Positions 1 to 7,813 of a DNA stretch of 64,000 nt are shown here, piece after piece (the first letter of the stretch is position 1; each line of letters starts with the position of its first letter). The stretch covers positions 62,001 through 126,000 of the forward strand of contig CAUBWJ010000002.1 in the NCBI GenBank assembly GCA_958439725.1. Direction: 5' to 3'. The notes below the pieces were generated by a model that worked only from the letters and a program-made list of their open reading frames with translations, did not search any database and was not told the origin of the DNA. The position numbers were made by a program, and so were the translations under genes. This DNA comes from an uncultured Muribaculaceae bacterium (lineage in GTDB: Bacteria; Bacteroidota; Bacteroidia; Bacteroidales; Muribaculaceae).

Positions 1-1
1 T

Positions 2-709
2 TCAACACTCGCAACCTTTGGATCTGGAGATGTTTTTATCCCTACCTCTCAGAATGATGGAGATATGAGTTGGGAAGAGTACAGAGGTAATGCCTCAGTG
101 GCGCTACTTGCCGAACCCGGTGTCGACTTCGGCTCCATCCGCGCCCAAGTCAAGGCGAGATATGCAGCTCTCAGTACCGAGCTGGAAGAAAGCGGTTGGG
201 AAGCTATATATCATGAGCAGCCGTACGATATAGAGACAGTGTCGTTTGCACTGACTTCAGGTAATGGTACCCCCGATATGGAAAGTATAAAAAAATCAAG
301 ATATATTATTTTCATAATTCTGCTGTTAGTACCTGCTATAAATCTCAGCAGTATGCTTCATAGCCGTATGCGTCGTAGAATAAGTGAGATAGGTGTGCGC
401 AGGGCCTTCGGATGCACACGCGCACGCATTATCCTCGATATAATAAGCGAGAATTTCATCATTACGCTTGCGGGAGGTATTGTAGGTTTGCTCCTTGGGA
501 TAATAGTGGGAGTCAACTATGTGGGTATCTACGATACGATGCAGAATATAGGTAACGGTGGTGCACCTGCGCTCTCTTTGATGTTCAACTGGAGCATTCT
601 GCTTACAGCACTTGTCGTTTGCTTTCTGCTCAATATAATCAGTGCGGCTGTCCCGGCATGGCAGGCCTCAAGAGTGAATGTTGTAGATGCCATTAACACC
701 AATAAATAA
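2..709 (+). CDS. ABC transporter permease, MacB/FtsX type (5' end cut off by window edge)
   Basis: This is the C-terminal part of an FtsX-domain permease; the reading frame is open from base 2 with no start, so the gene begins outside the window. Three hydrophobic segments are visible after about residue 100 of the part in view. The first is followed by a cytoplasmic stretch containing RMRRRISEIGVRRAFGCTR, the characteristic loop of MacB-type permeases that contacts the ATPase, and the protein ends after the last helix, as the family does. It lies 11 nt before a second permease and upstream of a TolC-like protein, so it probably belongs to an efflux or lipoprotein/peptide export complex spanning both membranes. 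The substrate cannot be read from the sequence. Family call is confident; the partner ATPase must lie to the left. Confidence 0.85.
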   Translation, partial: STLATFGSGDVFIPTSQNDGDMSWEEYRGNASVALLAEPGVDFGSIRAQVKARYAALSTELEESGWEAIYHEQPYDIETVSFALTSGNGTPDMESIKKSRYIIFIILLLVPAINLSSMLHSRMRRRISEIGVRRAFGCTRARIILDIISENFIITLAGGIVGLLLGIIVGVNYVGIYDTMQNIGNGGAPALSLMFNWSILLTALVVCFLLNIISAAVPAWQASRVNVVDAINTNK

Positions 710-720
710 AGAAACCGGAA

Positions 721-1959
721 ATGAAAAGATTTTTATTACCTCAGATGCGCAATGAATGGCGCAGCAATCTCTGGATGCTGATAGAGATAATGGTAGTAGC
801 GCTAATATTGTTCGCTATATTCACCTTTTATGCTGCTGTCATAAGAATAAAGAGTCAGGATTATGGATATGATACAAATGACGTGTTGGTGGGTCAAGTG
901 AAGATAATTCCGAGGGAAACAGTTGACACGGAAAGCAATCCGGAGGAGGACGAAAGCCCTTGGGTGTATATAGATATGTTGATGGCTGAACTCCGACATA
1001 ATCCATATGTTGAGCTCGTAGGAGTTGGAACAAATGCTATTCCTTATAACATGAGTTATTTTAGGGGAGATCTATCGTACTCCGAGGATTCCGTCTATTA
1101 TCATTATTCAGGAAATGGAAGACAAGTAACTCCAGATGTAATCAAAATATTTCGGTTGCATTCTGTTGATGGCAAAACTACAGAAGAACTGGCAAAGGTT
1201 ATTGAAAAAGGAGATCTTATAGTCGGCGATTTTAACACTTCAGAAATTCCTGATCAGGCAGACGCAAAGAAATTTCTAAACAAAACAGTTGTTTTCAATG
1301 GAGATTCCTCATTGATATATCATGTTGGAGCAGTGGCAAAAACATTGCAGAGGGATGATTATGAAGGTTCTTGGAGAGGCAGTGTTTATAAACAAATTTA
1401 TGGATTTTCTTTCCCTCGGGAGGTAATAATAAGAGTAAAACCCGGGAAGTCTCGTGAATTTCTTGAATCTATAGCGGGTGCTGACCTGTCGCGTGGATGG
1501 GTTTATTTTTCCGATATAAAGGAATTAACAAAGTATTCTGATAAAGTGCATTTCCGAATCAACAGTTTTATTCGGAATTCCGCCGTTTGTGCAGCTTTTA
1601 TGTTGCTTGTGATATTTCTCGGATTCCTTGGCACCTTTTGGTTCAGGACACAACAACGAGTACCGGAAATTGCTGTCAGAAAAGTCAACGGAGCTACGAA
1701 GTCTGATATTTTCACACGTCTTTTGGGAGAGGGTATGATTCTCCTTGTTATCGGTATGATTCCTGCTATTATGGCTGGTTATTACATACTGAAATTGGAT
1801 ATAGTACCGGCCTATATAAGGAAAATTTTCTGGTATGATATAACTTATGGGGCATTGACTATGGCGATTGTACTCGTGATAATGATTGTATGTGGTATCT
1901 ATTTCCCGGCGCGGGTTGCCATGAATATCAATCCGGCTGAGGCACTGAAAGACCAATGA
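721..1959 (+). CDS. ABC transporter permease, MacB/FtsX type
   Basis: A 412-residue permease of the same family as the gene before it. It has one N-terminal membrane helix (about residues 18-42), a large periplasmic domain (about 45-285), and three C-terminal helices. The RVPEIAVRKVNGATKSD loop between helices 2 and 3 is typical of the FtsX permease domain. The ATG at 721 is 11 nt after the previous stop, and its own end overlaps the TolC-like gene by 4 nt (ATGA), so translation is coupled. The central periplasmic coding part (about 1080-1700) is visibly richer in A+T than the TolC-like gene beside it, which may mean that this domain diverged or was exchanged. Substrate unknown. Confidence 0.88.
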   Translation: MKRFLLPQMRNEWRSNLWMLIEIMVVALILFAIFTFYAAVIRIKSQDYGYDTNDVLVGQVKIIPRETVDTESNPEEDESPWVYIDMLMAELRHNPYVELVGVGTNAIPYNMSYFRGDLSYSEDSVYYHYSGNGRQVTPDVIKIFRLHSVDGKTTEELAKVIEKGDLIVGDFNTSEIPDQADAKKFLNKTVVFNGDSSLIYHVGAVAKTLQRDDYEGSWRGSVYKQIYGFSFPREVIIRVKPGKSREFLESIAGADLSRGWVYFSDIKELTKYSDKVHFRINSFIRNSAVCAAFMLLVIFLGFLGTFWFRTQQRVPEIAVRKVNGATKSDIFTRLLGEGMILLVIGMIPAIMAGYYILKLDIVPAYIRKIFWYDITYGALTMAIVLVIMIVCGIYFPARVAMNINPAEALKDQ

Positions 1960-3428
1960 GACGCTTCCTTATTTCCATGATATTCGCCGCGCCGCTGCTC
2001 TCCGGAGCAGTGGCGGGTGAATTGACCCTGACCCTCGAAGATGCCATAGCCATGGCGCGGCTTAAGAGCGTGGATGCGGCCGTGGCCCTCGACGAGCTGA
2101 AAACGGCCTACTGGGAATGGCGCACATTCCGTGCCGACCAGCTCCCGGAGGTATCGTTCAGCGCCACGGCACCAAGCTATGCCAACCAGTATTCGTCGTA
2201 TATGAACGGCGATGGCGATTACAGCTTCGTAAAGGACAACCATCTTACGGCCAGAGGACAGCTTGCGGTCACGCAGAATGTGAGACTGACCGGAGGCAAA
2301 ATCAGCCTGGTATCGTCGCTTGATTTCCTTCGCCAGTTCGGAGAGGCTACCCGCAACCGCTACATGTCTATTCCTGTGGCGATTACCCTTCAGCAGCCCA
2401 TTTTCGGCGTAAACACCATGAAATGGGACAGCCGGATAGAGCCCGTGCGCTACAGTGAGGCCAAAGCCGCCTTTCTGAGCGCGACGGAAGAGGTGGCCAT
2501 GCTTGCCGTGCAGTATTATTTCACGCTGCTTCTGAGCCGTGAAAATCTCGCCACAGCCCGTCAGAACCTTACGAATGCCGAAAAACTCTATGCCGTGGCC
2601 ATAGAGAAACGCAATATGGGCCAGATAAGCCAGAACGACCTGCTGCAGATGGAGCTGAATTTGCTCGACGCGCGCTCGGAGCTTACCGACTGCGAGAGTA
2701 CGCTTAAAAGCGACATGTTCCGCCTGCGTTCGTTCCTTGACATAGACGAGGACACCGAGATAGTGCCGGTAGTGCCGTCGTCGGTGCCGGTGGCCGAAAT
2801 CAGCTATGCCGACGCGCTCGACCGTGCGCTTACCAACAATAAATTCGCCAAAAACATACGGCGGCGTCAGCTCGAAGCCGATTATGAGGTAGCCAAGGCA
2901 AAAGGCAATCTCAGGCAGATAAGTCTGTTCGCGCAGATCGGTTACACGGGAACGGCCGGTGAGGCAGCCGACAGCTACAGAAATCTGCGCGGCAATCAGC
3001 TTGTGGAAGTGGGCATCTCCGTTCCTCTTCTCGACTGGGGAAAGCGCCGCGGGCGCGTGAAGGTGGCCGAGAGCAACCGGCGTGTCACCGAAAGTCGGCT
3101 GCGTCAGGAACGGGCCGATTTCAATCAGGACCTGTTTGTGCTCGTGGAGCGGTTCTGCAACCAGCAGTCGCAGCTTGCCATCGCCGCCCGCTCAAACGAG
3201 ATAGCCCGCAAACGCTATGATACCAATGTGCAGACCTACATGATAGGCAAGATATCCACTCTGGATCTGAATGACTCGCAAAGCAAGAAAGACGAGGCCA
3301 TGCGGCAGTACGTCAACGAGCTTTACAAATTCTGGAACTACTGGTATCAGATACGTTCGCTCACGCTCTATGACTATGAGCACCGCGACAATATAACGGC
3401 CGACATAGAGCGCCTTGTGAAGAACTGA
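1956..3428 (+). CDS. TolC-family outer-membrane efflux protein
   Basis: A 490-residue outer-membrane channel component. It starts with a Sec signal peptide (basic MRR, then a hydrophobic stretch ending near GAVAG at residue 21) and continues with the long heptad-rich helical segments and two internally related halves expected of TolC/OEP proteins. The usual mixed helical/polar composition and length (about 450-500) fit. In such systems the protein forms the trimeric duct through which the inner-membrane MacB-type pump expels substrate. Its ATG overlaps the stop of the preceding permease by 4 nt, placing it in the same operon. A membrane-fusion protein is not seen in the window and may lie to the left. 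Confidence 0.9.
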   Translation: MRRFLISMIFAAPLLSGAVAGELTLTLEDAIAMARLKSVDAAVALDELKTAYWEWRTFRADQLPEVSFSATAPSYANQYSSYMNGDGDYSFVKDNHLTARGQLAVTQNVRLTGGKISLVSSLDFLRQFGEATRNRYMSIPVAITLQQPIFGVNTMKWDSRIEPVRYSEAKAAFLSATEEVAMLAVQYYFTLLLSRENLATARQNLTNAEKLYAVAIEKRNMGQISQNDLLQMELNLLDARSELTDCESTLKSDMFRLRSFLDIDEDTEIVPVVPSSVPVAEISYADALDRALTNNKFAKNIRRRQLEADYEVAKAKGNLRQISLFAQIGYTGTAGEAADSYRNLRGNQLVEVGISVPLLDWGKRRGRVKVAESNRRVTESRLRQERADFNQDLFVLVERFCNQQSQLAIAARSNEIARKRYDTNVQTYMIGKISTLDLNDSQSKKDEAMRQYVNELYKFWNYWYQIRSLTLYDYEHRDNITADIERLVKN

Positions 3429-3485
3429 GCGGCACAGCAGCTGTTATATTAATGAAAATATGGGTATAGTTGATATATTTGCAAT

Positions 3486-4034
3486 ATGATTCTGATAGTT
3501 GACGATGACCGGTCAATACGCATGTCGATCGGGCTGATGCTGAAGACAGGCGGTTTTGAGAGCATGGAAGCCTCAAACGAGGCCGACGCGCTGGCGATAG
3601 TGCGCTCAGAGCATCCTGATCTCATGATTCTTGACATGAATCTTTCATTGACAACCACCGGCGACGACGGTATAGAGTTGCTTCGGAAGCTACGGATCCT
3701 TGTGCCGGATATGCCAGTGATACTGATTACGGCGTGGGGCACCATAAAGCTTGCCGTGGACGGCATTCAGCATGGGGCGGTGGATTTCGTGACAAAACCG
3801 TGGAGCAACCGCGATTTCATGGCCAAGATACGCAAGGCTCTCGATGATTCGGCCAAAGCGAAACAGAAGGCGGCCGAGGTGCCGACCCTCGAGGCTACCG
3901 AGCGCGAGACGATAACCAAAGCCGTGGACCGTTGCGACGGTAATCTGAGCAAAGCCGCCGAACTTCTCGGGATTACCCGCCAGGCATTGTACCGACGCAT
4001 TGAAAAATACGGAATCAAGACAGATTACAAATAA
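3486..4034 (+). CDS. Response regulator, receiver plus Fis-type DNA-binding domain
   Basis: A 182-residue two-component regulator. Residues 1-118 form a receiver domain with the acidic pocket at Asp6-8, the phosphoacceptor Asp50 in LMILDMN, a Thr/Ala switch region (ITAW) and the conserved Lys104 in VTKPW. Residues 135-180 form a Fis/NtrC-type helix-turn-helix (NLSKAAELLGITRQALYRRI). The AAA+ sigma-54-activation domain that normally lies between these two parts in NtrC proteins is absent, so this is the short RegA/PrrA-like architecture and should act without sigma-54. It is 57 nt downstream of the efflux gene and 23 nt upstream of the histidine kinase, so it probably controls the export cluster in response to envelope stress or substrate. 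Confidence 0.9.
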   Translation: MILIVDDDRSIRMSIGLMLKTGGFESMEASNEADALAIVRSEHPDLMILDMNLSLTTTGDDGIELLRKLRILVPDMPVILITAWGTIKLAVDGIQHGAVDFVTKPWSNRDFMAKIRKALDDSAKAKQKAAEVPTLEATERETITKAVDRCDGNLSKAAELLGITRQALYRRIEKYGIKTDYK

Positions 4035-4057
4035 AACGTGATACCTCAAAAGAAGAC

Positions 4058-5281
4058 GTGAGCTATAAAACATATTTCGCAATTCTGGCCTTGTCGGTCG
4101 CCGCTCTGGCGGCCGTGTGGGTCTGGATTCCCGGCTGGAAATGGGAAGCCGCATTAATAGCCCTGCAGGCATTCGTGCTTTTTCTGCTCTACCGTTCGGT
4201 GAAGATTCCGCTGGAATCGGTGGAAAACGGAATGTATCTTCTACGGGAGCAGGATTTCAGCACCAAACTCCGCGTGACAGGGCAGAAGGATGCCGACAAA
4301 GTGGTCGAGCTGTTCAACGGACTTATGTCGACCATGAAGGCCGAACGTTTGCGCACGCTCGAGCAGGAAAATTTTCTGGAGCATCTCATACGCACGTCGC
4401 CTCTGGGAATAGCCATCTGCGATTTCAGCCGCAATGTGATGCGCAGTAACGATGCGTTCAACCGTCTGGTCACTCCCTCAGTAGCAAAGCGGCTCGGCGA
4501 GCTGCGTGAAGGGGAGACGGCAGTAGTAAGACCCGGGGCGACGCAGGTAATCAGATGCTCACGCCTGTGGTTCATGGACTCCGGGTTCAAGCGGCCTTAT
4601 TTCCTAGTGGAACAGCTGACGGACGAAGTGCTGAGCGCTGAGACAAACGTGTTCAACAAGATAGTGCGCACCATGGGTCATGAGGTAAACAATACGCTCG
4701 GAAGCGTGGTGTCGGTGCTGGAGACCGTGGAGTCGCTTTACCGGGATGATGAAGGCGTAAGAGAGGCGGTGGCGAGCAGCCGCGAGCGCTGTCTGAGCCT
4801 TGTGAGCTTCGTCAGGTCATATTCCGACATCGTGAAATTGCCCGAACCGGAGTTCAAAGCCGTTGACTTGCACAGCTGGATTGAAGGGTTGCGGCCCTTC
4901 CTGGCAGGAATGTGCGGCGAGAATATAAAGATTGATTTCGAGCACGAGGGCAAGGAGAGCGAGGTGCTGGCCGACCCCATGCTTTTGGAGCGCGTGGTGG
5001 TCAATGTGGTGAAAAACGCCGTGGAGAGTATCGGCCGCGCTCCCGAAGGAAAAATAACGGTGACAACCTCGGCGCGCGCCATAACAGTGGCCGACAATGG
5101 CCCCGGTATAAGTCAGGAGAATGCCGCCAGACTGTTCACTCCTTTCTTCAGCACCAAAAAGGCCGACCGCGGCCTGGGACTTATGCTGGTGTCGGAAGTG
5201 CTGCGACGCCACAAGGCCGCCTTTTCGCTTGTTACAGACGAGAAAGACGGCCTTACGCGTTTTAAGATTGTATTCCGGTAA
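4058..5281 (+). CDS. Sensor histidine kinase (NtrB/NtrY-like)
   Basis: A 407-residue membrane kinase that starts at a GTG; no in-frame ATG lies nearby, and the spacing to the regulator gene (23 nt) supports this start. Two membrane helices (about residues 5-22 and 28-46) are followed by a HAMP-like linker, a PAS-like region (about 105-190) and the kinase core. The core has the phosphorylated His208 in MGHEVNNTLGS, the N box LLERVVVNVVKNAVES, the G1 box VADNGPGIS, the F box LFTPFFSTKK and the G2 box DRGLGLMLV. The input signal is unknown; the very short periplasmic loop suggests sensing within the membrane or the cytoplasm. It is the natural partner of the regulator encoded just upstream. Confidence 0.92.
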   Translation: MSYKTYFAILALSVAALAAVWVWIPGWKWEAALIALQAFVLFLLYRSVKIPLESVENGMYLLREQDFSTKLRVTGQKDADKVVELFNGLMSTMKAERLRTLEQENFLEHLIRTSPLGIAICDFSRNVMRSNDAFNRLVTPSVAKRLGELREGETAVVRPGATQVIRCSRLWFMDSGFKRPYFLVEQLTDEVLSAETNVFNKIVRTMGHEVNNTLGSVVSVLETVESLYRDDEGVREAVASSRERCLSLVSFVRSYSDIVKLPEPEFKAVDLHSWIEGLRPFLAGMCGENIKIDFEHEGKESEVLADPMLLERVVVNVVKNAVESIGRAPEGKITVTTSARAITVADNGPGISQENAARLFTPFFSTKKADRGLGLMLVSEVLRRHKAAFSLVTDEKDGLTRFKIVFR

Positions 5282-5303
5282 TCTCCGGTTAAGGGAGAGG
5301 CCT

Positions 5304-6149
5304 TCAGCAGGCCTTGAAGCTCATGTCGAGTCCTTTCACAGAGTGGGTGAGTGCTCCTACTGAAATATAGTCCACTCCACACTCACCATATTCGCGGAGT
5401 GTGTCGATGGTTATGCCGCCGGACGATTCTATCTCCGTGCGTCCGTTGATGAGCTCTACAGCCTCGCGTGTGCGCTCGGGAGTGAAATTGTCGAGCATTA
5501 TGCGGTCAACACCGGCAGCAAGAGCCTGATTGATTTCGTCGGTATTGCGGACTTCGACTTCAATCTTGAGATTCTTACCGTTGGCCTTGCAGTAATCCTT
5601 GGCGGCCTGTACGGCCTGAGGTATTCCTCCGGCAAAATCCACATGGTTGTCCTTGATAAGTATCATGTCGAAAAGGCCTATGCGGTGGTTGCAGCCACCG
5701 CCTAGGCGCACGGCCTCCTTCTCGAGCATGCGCATGCCGGGAGTGGTCTTGCGGGTGTCGAGCACCTTTGTCTTCAGACCCTCCAGACGCTTCTGATAAC
5801 GGGCCGTAGTAGTGGCTATGCCGCTCATGCGCTGCATGATGTTGAGCATTATGCGCTCTGTCTGGAGCAGCGAACGCACGCGTCCTTCCACCTTGAAAGC
5901 GATGTCGCCGGGTTTCACGTGCGCCCCGTCCTCGATATACACTGTCATCTTAAGCTCGGGGTCGAATTTCTCAAAAACTTTGCGCGCGATATCCACGCCG
6001 GCGAGAATGCCTTCTTCCTTAACTATGAGACGCTGCGCTCCCATTTCATCGGCGGGAATTGTTGAAAGTGTGGTATGGTCACCGTCGCCCACATCCTCGG
6101 CAAACGCGAGAGTGAGAAGATCGTCAATCAGTTCGTCTTTTGATTTCAT
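5304..6149 (-). CDS. nadC: Nicotinate-nucleotide pyrophosphorylase (carboxylating)
   Basis: A 281-residue quinolinate phosphoribosyltransferase. It makes nicotinate mononucleotide from quinolinate and PRPP in de novo NAD synthesis. Length and key segments match: AEDVGDGDHTT near the N terminus, the RMSGIAT segment, DTRKTTPGMR (substrate-binding Arg/Lys), GGGCNHRIGLFDMILIKDNH, EVEVRN, and the C-terminal SSGGIT phosphate loop. The gene converges on the histidine kinase gene (22 nt between stops) and is divergent from rlmH, with which it shares a palindromic promoter region. The window also has pncA and pncB, so both the de novo and the salvage entry to NAD are represented. Confidence 0.96.
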   Translation of the reverse strand: MKSKDELIDDLLTLAFAEDVGDGDHTTLSTIPADEMGAQRLIVKEEGILAGVDIARKVFEKFDPELKMTVYIEDGAHVKPGDIAFKVEGRVRSLLQTERIMLNIMQRMSGIATTTARYQKRLEGLKTKVLDTRKTTPGMRMLEKEAVRLGGGCNHRIGLFDMILIKDNHVDFAGGIPQAVQAAKDYCKANGKNLKIEVEVRNTDEINQALAAGVDRIMLDNFTPERTREAVELINGRTEIESSGGITIDTLREYGECGVDYISVGALTHSVKGLDMSFKAC

Positions 6150-6166
6150 ATTTCAGGTGTTTGAAC

Positions 6167-6184
6167 TACTTTTGCGCAAAAGTA
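6167..6184. promoter_or_regulatory. Perfect 18-bp palindrome carrying both divergent -7 elements of nadC and rlmH
   Basis: TACTTTTGCGCAAAAGTA reads the same on both strands. Each strand therefore presents a perfect Bacteroidetes -7 element (TAnnTTTG: TACTTTTG at 6167-6174 on plus and at 6177-6184 on minus), one for rlmH and one for nadC. The two RNA polymerase sites overlap and start sites would cross, so use of one promoter should hinder the other; it could equally be a dimeric operator. A good TTTG at the right distance is not obvious on either side. Confidence 0.55.
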
Positions 6185-6215
6185 CTAACTTTTTATCAAT
6201 CAAAAATCGAAGAGA

Positions 6216-6689
6216 ATGAAATTCTGCCTGCTTGTGGTCGGTAAAACAGCATCTTCTTTCATGTCGAAGGGCATCGAGGAGTATAAAAGCCGTGTGAACC
6301 GTTATGTCGGTTTCGATATAATAAGCATTTCGGACCTGAAGAGCACACGCGGCCTTACGGAAATGCAACAGAAGGAAAAGGAAGGGGAGATGCTGCTTGC
6401 ATCGCTCACGCCCTCCGACACGGTGATACTCCTCGATGAGAAAGGACGTGAATATACGTCGCGGGAGTTCGCCGATTTCCAGGCCTCGATGATGAACCGC
6501 GGGGTGAAGCGGCTGGTGTACGTGATTGGGGGCCCTTACGGCTTCTCGCAGAAAGTGTATGACCGGGCCGACGGCAAGATTTCACTTTCCAGAATGACTT
6601 TCTCGCATGAGATGGCAAGGCTCTTTTTCTGTGAGCAGCTTTACAGGGCAATGACAATTCTCAGGGGAGAGCCGTATCATCACGACTGA
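6216..6689 (+). CDS. rlmH: 23S rRNA (pseudouridine1915-N3)-methyltransferase
   Basis: A 157-residue SPOUT-class RNA methyltransferase of the usual family length. It methylates pseudouridine 1915 in helix 69 of 23S rRNA on assembled ribosomes, using S-adenosylmethionine. Visible family features are the N-terminal VGKT and the IEEYKSRVNRY segment, LDEKGREYTSREFA, the knot-forming VYVIGGPYGFS loop, and the C-terminal SLSRMTFSHEMARLFFCEQ followed by YRAMTILRGEPYHHD. The gene starts about 35 nt after the predicted promoter, so its leader is short. It converges on hemW. Confidence 0.97.
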   Translation: MKFCLLVVGKTASSFMSKGIEEYKSRVNRYVGFDIISISDLKSTRGLTEMQQKEKEGEMLLASLTPSDTVILLDEKGREYTSREFADFQASMMNRGVKRLVYVIGGPYGFSQKVYDRADGKISLSRMTFSHEMARLFFCEQLYRAMTILRGEPYHHD

Positions 6690-6709
6690 TTTTCTCCCGT
6701 GGGAATTCT

Positions 6710-7810
6710 TTAGTCCTCGAACAGGTCTATTATAATAGGGTCGGAGACTATCCAGAGTTCTTCGGGGATACGGAGATGTCCGGTTTCCTGTATTAGGTTT
6801 GAAGAAATTCTGCCCGCTCTTTTCATTAGATTGCCCAGAGATCGGGAGCCGAATCTTTTTTCGAAATCATCCAGAGATATACCTTCGGCGGTGCGTAGGC
6901 GAACCATGATATATTCGTCGATTGACTTTGAGAGGGTGAGAGATTCGTCGGCGACGGGATTGCAGGGATTCTCAATATATTTTTTGACAGCGGGGGCGTT
7001 GAAATACCGTCTGCTACCTAAATAGGAATGAGCTGAAGGGCCGAGGCCGAGATAAGGAGTGAAATCCCAGTAAGAGGAATTGTGGCGTGATCTGTAGCCG
7101 GGCAATGCGAAATTGGAAATCTCGTAATGCTCATATCCGTTTTCGCGCATGGTGTCGCACAGATGCTGATACATCCGTTCGGCTTCGCCTGAGTCCGGTT
7201 CACTGATTTTTCCGGCATTGATCATGGCTGTCAGGCGTGTGCCGGGTTCAAGCATCAATGCGTAAGCTGAAATGTGCTCGGGCTTGAGCGAAAGAGTCTT
7301 CTCCAGACTTTCGGCAAATGACCTGACAGTCTGCCCCGGAAGTCCGAACATGAGGTCGAGTGAGATGTTCCTTATTTCGGCTTCCCGCAGCATCTCCACC
7401 GCTTCCGCCGCCTTACCGGGAGTGTGACGCCGCCCGATTGCCTCAAGTTCCGAAGTAATGAAGCTCTGAACTCCCATGCTCACGCGGTTGACAGGCGACT
7501 TTGAGAGCCATTGGGCGAAATCTCTGTCCACATCCTCGGGATTCACCTCCATTGTAAATTCCACGGTATCTTTCGGAAGATGGGTGAAAAGCTCGTTATA
7601 CGCATCCACGGGCATCTGTGAGGGCGTGCCCCCACCGATGTAGATGGTGTTTACCGGCCCTTCGAGCGCTGTTTTCCGCGTTTCATACTCCTGGATCAAC
7701 GCCCGGGTAAATTGCTGTTTGACGTCGGCCGAGCGACACGGACCGGAAAAGAAATCACAGTAATAGCATTTAGAGCTGCAGAACGGTATGTGAATATATA
7801 TTCCGGCCAT
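6710..7810 (-). CDS. hemW: Radical SAM heme chaperone HemW
   Basis: A 366-residue radical SAM protein related to oxygen-independent coproporphyrinogen oxidase but of the HemW type, which binds heme and passes it to target proteins rather than decarboxylating. The 4Fe-4S motif is Cys11-x3-Cys15-x2-Cys18 in IPFCSSKCYYCDF, followed by the GGGTPS segment and the HISAYALMLEPGT and HNSSYWDFTPYLGLGPSAHS stretches typical of HemW. The N terminus starts right at the motif without the extension of true HemN, which favours HemW. Its start lies 3 nt after the AddB-like gene, in the operon holB-addB-hemW. Confidence 0.92.
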   Translation of the reverse strand: MAGIYIHIPFCSSKCYYCDFFSGPCRSADVKQQFTRALIQEYETRKTALEGPVNTIYIGGGTPSQMPVDAYNELFTHLPKDTVEFTMEVNPEDVDRDFAQWLSKSPVNRVSMGVQSFITSELEAIGRRHTPGKAAEAVEMLREAEIRNISLDLMFGLPGQTVRSFAESLEKTLSLKPEHISAYALMLEPGTRLTAMINAGKISEPDSGEAERMYQHLCDTMRENGYEHYEISNFALPGYRSRHNSSYWDFTPYLGLGPSAHSYLGSRRYFNAPAVKKYIENPCNPVADESLTLSKSIDEYIMVRLRTAEGISLDDFEKRFGSRSLGNLMKRAGRISSNLIQETGHLRIPEELWIVSDPIIIDLFED

Positions 7811-7813
7811 AGA

